A DNA stretch of 10,334 nucleotides from Treponema sp. (lineage in GTDB: Bacteria; Spirochaetota; Spirochaetia; Treponematales; Breznakiellaceae), in contig JAISOR010000063.1 in the NCBI GenBank assembly GCA_031275535.1, forward strand, positions 1 to 10,334, given 5' to 3'. Both the position numbers and the translations under genes were made by a program. Positions 6,965 to 10,334 of this stretch are shown piece after piece (the first letter of the stretch is position 1; each line of letters begins with the position of its first letter). The notes under the pieces were generated by a model. It did not search any database, was not told the origin of the DNA, and worked only from the letters and a program-made list of their open reading frames with translations.

Positions 6965-6989
6965 GTTCCAAAATGTCAGATTTTGGAAC
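6965..6989. repeat. perfect inverted repeat in the recO-metK divergent region
   Basis: GTTCCAAAA (6965-6973) and TTTTGGAAC (6981-6989) are exact inverted arms of 9 bases around a 7-base spacer (TGTCAGA). The element lies between the divergent recO and metK genes, 14 bases before the -35 candidate of metK. It could be a dimeric repressor site for one or both genes, a hairpin in the recO leader, or one copy of a dispersed intergenic palindrome. No U-tract follows on either strand, so it is not a typical terminator. Confidence 0.8.
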
Positions 6990-7002
6990 CAGCTCAGATG
7001 AC

Positions 7003-7033
7003 TTGTATTTTATATGCCGTATGATACTATAAT
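7003..7033 (+). promoter_or_regulatory. candidate sigma-70 promoter of metK
   Basis: A perfect -10 box TATAAT (7028-7033) has a TTGTAT -35 candidate (7003-7008) at a rather long spacing of 19 bases. Transcription would start near 7040, leaving a leader of about 45 bases before the metK ATG. That is too short to hold a known SAM riboswitch, and none was recognised. Confidence 0.5.
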
Positions 7034-7085
7034 TAAATCGTACTATGCTATGCTCCGTGGGGAGCAAAAGGAAGTGTATCTCAAA

Positions 7086-8258
7086 ATGGAAGAACGACGT
7101 TATTTTTTTACCTCAGAATCGGTTGGGGAGGGGCATCCCGACAAGCTCTGCGATCAAATATCCGATGCGATTTTGGACGCCTGTATAAAAGACGATCCCC
7201 AAAGCCGGGTTGCCTGTGAGACCTTCGCCTCTACCGCCATGGTGCTGATTGGGGGGGAAATAACCACCAATACCTTTGTTGATTTTCAGAGCATTGTCCG
7301 GGAAGTTGCAAAGGACGTGGGGTATACGGATCCCTCCTACGGGCTGGATTATCAGTCTATGGCGGTGTTGGATATGATCCACAGCCAGTCCCCGGATATT
7401 AGCCAGGGGGTTTCCGGTGACGGCCTTGATGAATACAAGGGGCTCCAGGGCGCCGGGGATCAGGGGATGATGTTCGGCTTTGCCTGTAATGAGACAGAGG
7501 AGCTGATGCCCCTGCCCATAACCCTGGCCCACAAGATCCTGAAACATGCGGCGGATCTGCGGAAGCGGAGGGTTATCAAGTGGCTCCGGCCCGACGCCAA
7601 GGGACAGGTAACGGTGGAATATGCGGGGCACAAGCCCCTCCGCATCGAGGGGGTTGTCCTGTCCCATCAGCATGATGACGGGGTCTCCTATGGGGAGATT
7701 AAGGAAACCCTGGTGGAAGAGGTAATAAAGCCCATCCTGGAACCCACGGGCCTTCTGGACGGGGATACCAAATATTTTATCAATCCCACGGGCCGTTTTG
7801 TTATAGGCGGTCCCTTTGGCGATACGGGTCTTACGGGACGGAAGATCATCGTAGATACCTACGGCGGCATGGGCCGCCACGGGGGGGGCGCCTTCTCCGG
7901 CAAGGACCCCACCAAGGTGGACCGGTCCGCCGCATATATGGCCCGGTATGTGGCCAAGAACATCGTCGCCGCGGGGCTGGCAAAGCGCTGCGAAGTCGAA
8001 TTGGCCTATGCCATCGGCGTTCCCTTCCCGGTTTCCGTTATGATCGACACCTTCGGAACCGCGGCGGCGGCGGAGAAACGCATTGAGGAGGCCGTGTCCC
8101 AGGTCTTTGATCTATCTCCCTCGGGGATCATCACCGCCCTGGATCTCCGGCGTCCCATCTACCAAAGGACCGCCGCCTACGGCCACTTTGGGCGGGATGA
8201 ATTTCCCTGGGAAAAGACCGACAAGGCAAGGGATCTGCGGCGCATCGTGGGCGCCTAG
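7086..8258 (+). CDS. metK: S-adenosylmethionine synthetase
   Basis: This 390-residue cytosolic enzyme makes S-adenosylmethionine from methionine and ATP, supplying methylation and polyamine pathways. It is full length for the family. The N-terminal [20 protein letters not shown] (8-27) contains the ATP-binding His. The signature [12 protein letters not shown] (122-133) has Phe where many relatives have Tyr, and GGGAFSGKD (266-274) is the second family signature. RPDAKGQVT (168-176), HDDGV (196-200) and [11 protein letters not shown] (233-243) are also present. The start is taken at 7086 ([12 protein letters not shown]), matching the usual N-terminus. AAAAGGAA lies upstream at a somewhat wide spacing, and an in-frame GTG at 7074 sits too close to it. 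The frame extends further upstream to 7014, but that part overlaps the promoter and looks non-coding. arfB follows 20 nt after the stop. Confidence 0.97.
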   Translation: MEERRYFFTSESVGEGHPDKLCDQISDAILDACIKDDPQSRVACETFASTAMVLIGGEITTNTFVDFQSIVREVAKDVGYTDPSYGLDYQSMAVLDMIHSQSPDISQGVSGDGLDEYKGLQGAGDQGMMFGFACNETEELMPLPITLAHKILKHAADLRKRRVIKWLRPDAKGQVTVEYAGHKPLRIEGVVLSHQHDDGVSYGEIKETLVEEVIKPILEPTGLLDGDTKYFINPTGRFVIGGPFGDTGLTGRKIIVDTYGGMGRHGGGAFSGKDPTKVDRSAAYMARYVAKNIVAAGLAKRCEVELAYAIGVPFPVSVMIDTFGTAAAAEKRIEEAVSQVFDLSPSGIITALDLRRPIYQRTAAYGHFGRDEFPWEKTDKARDLRRIVGA

Positions 8259-8278
8259 CCACCGGCGGGGGGCGGGAT

Positions 8279-8695
8279 TTGGAGTACGAACTTTTGCGCC
8301 GATCCATTCACGGCGCCGCGGAAGCGTCCTTTTCCCGGTCCGGCGGGCCCGGCGGGCAAAATGTAAACAAGGTCAACACCAAGGTTACCCTGAGGCTCCG
8401 TGTGGGCCGCCTGGAGGGGCTTTCCGAAGGGGAACAGCGCCGCCTGCGGGAGGTCCTTGCCCCCCGGATCAGCGGGGAGGACGAGATTATCATCTTCTCC
8501 GATGAGGAGCGATCCCGGCGGACCAATCTGGAGCGGGCCCATGCCCGGCTGGAGGCCCTGATCATCGCCGCGGCCCGGCTCCCCAAGGTCCGGCGGCCCA
8601 CCGCCCCCTCCCGGACCGCCCGGGAAAACCGGCTCAAGGCAAAACACCTCCACGGCCTAAAAAAGGCCTCCCGCCGTCTTTCCCCGGACGAGTAG
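8279..8695 (+). CDS. arfB: ArfB/YaeJ-type alternative ribosome-rescue peptidyl-tRNA hydrolase
   Basis: This 138-residue protein belongs to the class I release factor family without a codon-recognition domain. The catalytic GGQ motif lies in GGPGGQNVNKVNTK (22-35), with the typical following strand VTLRLRV. The C-terminal tail (about 103-134) is rich in Arg and Lys (KVRRPTAPSRTARENRLKAK). In ArfB of E. coli such a tail reaches into the empty mRNA channel of ribosomes stalled at message ends, where GGQ hydrolyses the peptidyl-tRNA. The start is TTG at 8279, because no ATG or GTG gives a sensible N-terminus and this one reproduces the family spacing to GGQ. Its ribosome binding site (GGCGGGAT) is weak. 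It lies 20 nt after metK and is probably co-transcribed with it. A mitochondrial ICT1-like relative is the same family. Confidence 0.88.
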   Translation: MEYELLRRSIHGAAEASFSRSGGPGGQNVNKVNTKVTLRLRVGRLEGLSEGEQRRLREVLAPRISGEDEIIIFSDEERSRRTNLERAHARLEALIIAAARLPKVRRPTAPSRTARENRLKAKHLHGLKKASRRLSPDE

Positions 8696-9010
8696 GAAGA
8701 AAGAGGGGAAGAGATCGTTTTTCCCTCAAGAATTCCGGCTAATTCGGCGGCTTTCTGCCTTGTAACCGCCGCCTTCACCATCCGGAAATGTCCGGGGATC
8801 CGGCAAAGACGGCGAACACATGGAAGCGTCCATGCCAGAGAATGTGCGGGGCCTTTTGGAACCGTACAAGAGGCGGACAGCATGACGAGGAATTGTATGT
8901 TAAAATTCTATTCGCCGAGAATAGAAAAAAAAAATTTAAAACATTTTCCGTTAAATACTTCAATATTTGAACAAAAAAATGGTCCGGACAGAACATCTGA
9001 AAGGGGCCAT
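8696..9010. other. gap with several small inverted repeats, no confident gene
   Basis: Between arfB and the convergent Ig-like gene I see no convincing gene. Inverted repeats are visible at 8703-8727 (GAGGGGAA with TTTTCCCTC, one wobble pair), 8746-8770 (GGCGG/CCGCC), 8819-8834 (CATGGA/TCCATG, 4-base loop), 8906-8926 and 8959-8971 (TTCAA/TTGAA). The left two thirds are GC-rich like the genes, while 8890-8980 is A/T-rich with long A runs. A short plus-strand frame (8820-8885, 21 codons) has coding-like triplets but no ribosome binding site. The first hairpin could serve as the 3' end of the metK-arfB message, although its T-run lies within the stem. Confidence 0.5.
8901..8926 (-). terminator. 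candidate terminator of the Ig-like protein gene
   Basis: On the minus strand TTCTATTC (8926-8919) pairs perfectly with GAATAGAA (8913-8906) around a 5-base loop, followed by TTTTA (8905-8901). The position, about 85 bases after the stop of the leftward Ig-like gene, suits an intrinsic terminator. The stem has only two G-C pairs and is preceded by a run of eight T, so it would be weak. Confidence 0.4.
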
Positions 9011-10334
9011 TTATATTCCCGCGTCCCCATAGCGGGGCCTAATCCTGGCCTGGCCCTTCCGCTTAGGCCCGGCTCGGTTTTCCAAGGGCATAATGCAGGG
9101 AGTGAGGGACCGTCCATGCTCCGGCTGGGAATTATCCGGTCCGCCGGGCTGTCCGTTCCGGACCGGCGCTTCTCCACCGGAAACAGCCCCGGTGGCCGCC
9201 GCCCCGCCGGGCCCGGTAAAGCCGGGGGTAAACCCGGAGCCGTATACCGCAGGTGCGGCGGAGGCCGGCGGATCTTCCGCCTGCATTGAGGTCCCTTCCT
9301 CCGTTTCAACGCCGCGCCTTTCACCATCAATCTGTTCGGGGATCACCGGGGCTTCCGGAGAGGAACCGTCCCCTTGCTCCGCCGGCGGGTCCAGCCGTGG
9401 GAGGGTATTCTTCCCGGATCTGCTCCCCCCGGTATTGGCGGGCAGGGAAGAGGGGGCCGGCCCCTGTTCAGCCGCAGTCCTCGCCGCCCTGGTGGAAGAA
9501 ACCGTGGACAGGGAGGCTTCGCTGGCCGTATAGGTAAGCCGGGCGGAAGAAAAATCTATCCGGTTACCTGCCGCCGGCGGGGTGGAGCTAAGCGCAGACG
9601 CGGCGGGCGGATTGACCGCGGGGATGCGGGCGCTGCTTTGCCCCGCGCCGGCGGAACTGTTTCCGGTATCTGTCCTGGCCGGTGAAGCCGGAGCGCCCGG
9701 GGAGAAGGGCCTGACGCTGGGGGAGGGCGGAAGAATAGAAACGGTGATTGTACCCCCCGTATTGGTAACATAGAATGTTACAGGGGAGGATGAATAACCC
9801 ACCAGATCATCTACGGTGAGCGTATATGTATCGGTGGAACCGGAGGCGGGAACATCGGTTGTATCGATCTCGATTGAGTAGTTATTGGATGAAACCAGCG
9901 CAAGGGTAAATGATGTTAGGGCAACGGAATTCTTTTCAAGAACAGCGGAACTTGTGTCGACGCCGGAACCGTTCTCGGTAATGGTAAAGCTCGATATGGT
10001 ATATGGACCGCTGCCTGTAACGGTGGATAAGGCCGTCGTTGTTATGACAGGCGCGGCGGTATCCAGGGTTATGGTGTCGCTTCTGCCGCTTATTGTCCCG
10101 GTCTTCCCAGCCTGGTCTTCGGTCTCAATGACGCTTACCGTCTTTAGCCCGTCCCCGCTTGCCAGGCTCCCGCTGATGGTCAGGGTTATGTCTGAACCCT
10201 TCAGGTCGCTGCTGACTGGCAGGGTCAGAAGGCCCGTGGTGTCATTAAACCCGATGGATGTGATTGTAGCAGCTCCCGCCTTTACCCCGCTGATCGCACT
10301 CAACTGACCGGGCCCAAACTTCAGGGACTTGAGG
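9011..10334 (-). CDS. C-terminal part of a protein with bacterial Ig-like modules and a long disordered tail
   Basis: The reading frame is open to the right edge of the window, so only the last 440 residues are seen. The TTG at 10303 is not taken as a start because the frame continues upstream with Ig-like sequence. Visible residues 1-90 are the end of one beta-sandwich module (GLLTLPVSSDLKGSDITLT, then TITLDTAAPVIT). Residues about 91-192 form a second module ending VTFYVTN. This DTAAP-type linker is typical of repeated bacterial Ig-like domains in surface or secreted proteins. From about 200 to the end the chain is low complexity, rich in Pro, Ser, Ala, Gly and Thr, and finishes with a basic stretch (RAGPKRKGQARIRPRYGDAGI, last 21 residues). 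No transmembrane segment, LPXTG motif or beta-barrel anchor is seen. Function is unknown; an adhesin or envelope protein is an inference. Confidence 0.75.
   Translation of the reverse strand, partial: LKSLKFGPGQLSAISGVKAGAATITSIGFNDTTGLLTLPVSSDLKGSDITLTISGSLASGDGLKTVSVIETEDQAGKTGTISGRSDTITLDTAAPVITTTALSTVTGSGPYTISSFTITENGSGVDTSSAVLEKNSVALTSFTLALVSSNNYSIEIDTTDVPASGSTDTYTLTVDDLVGYSSSPVTFYVTNTGGTITVSILPPSPSVRPFSPGAPASPARTDTGNSSAGAGQSSARIPAVNPPAASALSSTPPAAGNRIDFSSARLTYTASEASLSTVSSTRAARTAAEQGPAPSSLPANTGGSRSGKNTLPRLDPPAEQGDGSSPEAPVIPEQIDGERRGVETEEGTSMQAEDPPASAAPAVYGSGFTPGFTGPGGAAATGAVSGGEAPVRNGQPGGPDNSQPEHGRSLTPCIMPLENRAGPKRKGQARIRPRYGDAGI

Noticed and set aside
7014..7085. Upstream extension of metK by 24 codons
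   Set aside because: It overlaps the TATAAT promoter box, and MetK proteins begin close to the FTSES motif.
6990..7085. SAM riboswitch in front of metK
   Set aside because: The leader after the likely promoter is about 45 bases, and no SAM-I, SAM-II or SMK pattern is seen.
8308..8883. Minus-strand open frame of 191 codons opposite arfB
   Set aside because: It is the antisense of arfB, rich in Arg and Ser as GC-rich shadows are, and has no family resemblance.
8882..9289. Plus-strand open frame of 135 codons starting with an ATGA overlap to a 21-codon frame
   Set aside because: Only the first 45 codons are outside the Ig-like gene; the rest is its antisense. There is no ribosome binding site and no recognisable domain.

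Overview
The window looks like a GC-rich housekeeping stretch of a diderm bacterium, most likely a spirochaete of the Treponema type (termite-gut relatives are one possibility). This assignment is inference. It rests on the feel of the protein sequences, a lipoprotein with a spirochaete-like lipobox, a RecJ of about 709 residues (clearly longer than the E. coli enzyme), and the mix of strong Shine-Dalgarno sites with TTG starts. No rRNA, tRNA, CRISPR array, transposase or phage gene was seen.

Layout. Bases 1-306 carry no convincing gene but contain an imperfect tandem repeat. From 6934 leftwards to 307 six genes run on the minus strand in close order: recO, a thymidine/pyrimidine-nucleoside phosphorylase (deoA/pdp), recJ, an exported M23 (LytM-type) metallopeptidase, rpsU (ribosomal protein bS21) and a lipoprotein with a phosphodiester glycosidase (NAGPA-like) domain. 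deoA and recJ overlap by 4 nt (ATGA), and recJ and the M23 gene are 4 nt apart, so these three are probably translated in a coupled way. A short divergent intergenic region (6935-7085) holds a perfect 9-bp inverted repeat and a likely metK promoter. On the plus strand metK is followed 20 nt later by an ArfB-type peptidyl-tRNA hydrolase. A gap of about 315 bases (8696-9010) with several small inverted repeats separates arfB from a convergent gene that enters from the right edge. That gene encodes the C-terminal end of a protein with bacterial Ig-like modules followed by a long Pro/Ser/Ala/Gly-rich tail.

How the genes fit together. recO and recJ belong to the RecFOR single-strand gap repair pathway and sit with a nucleoside salvage enzyme. 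The rest of that operon concerns the cell envelope (M23 peptidase, glycosidase lipoprotein) and the ribosome (bS21). metK supplies S-adenosylmethionine, and arfB rescues stalled ribosomes.

Most interesting points. (1) RecJ has an insertion of roughly 120-140 residues between its DHH motifs. By eye it follows the pattern of a DnaQ/DEDDh 3'-5' exonuclease whose catalytic residues have been replaced, so it may be a pseudo-exonuclease module inside RecJ. (2) The rpsU leader has a TTG start, an almost ideal Shine-Dalgarno sequence and two mutually exclusive hairpins. (3) There is a perfect palindrome between recO and metK. (4) Three conserved Gly-Gly motifs in essential or conserved genes are coded by G8 homopolymers.
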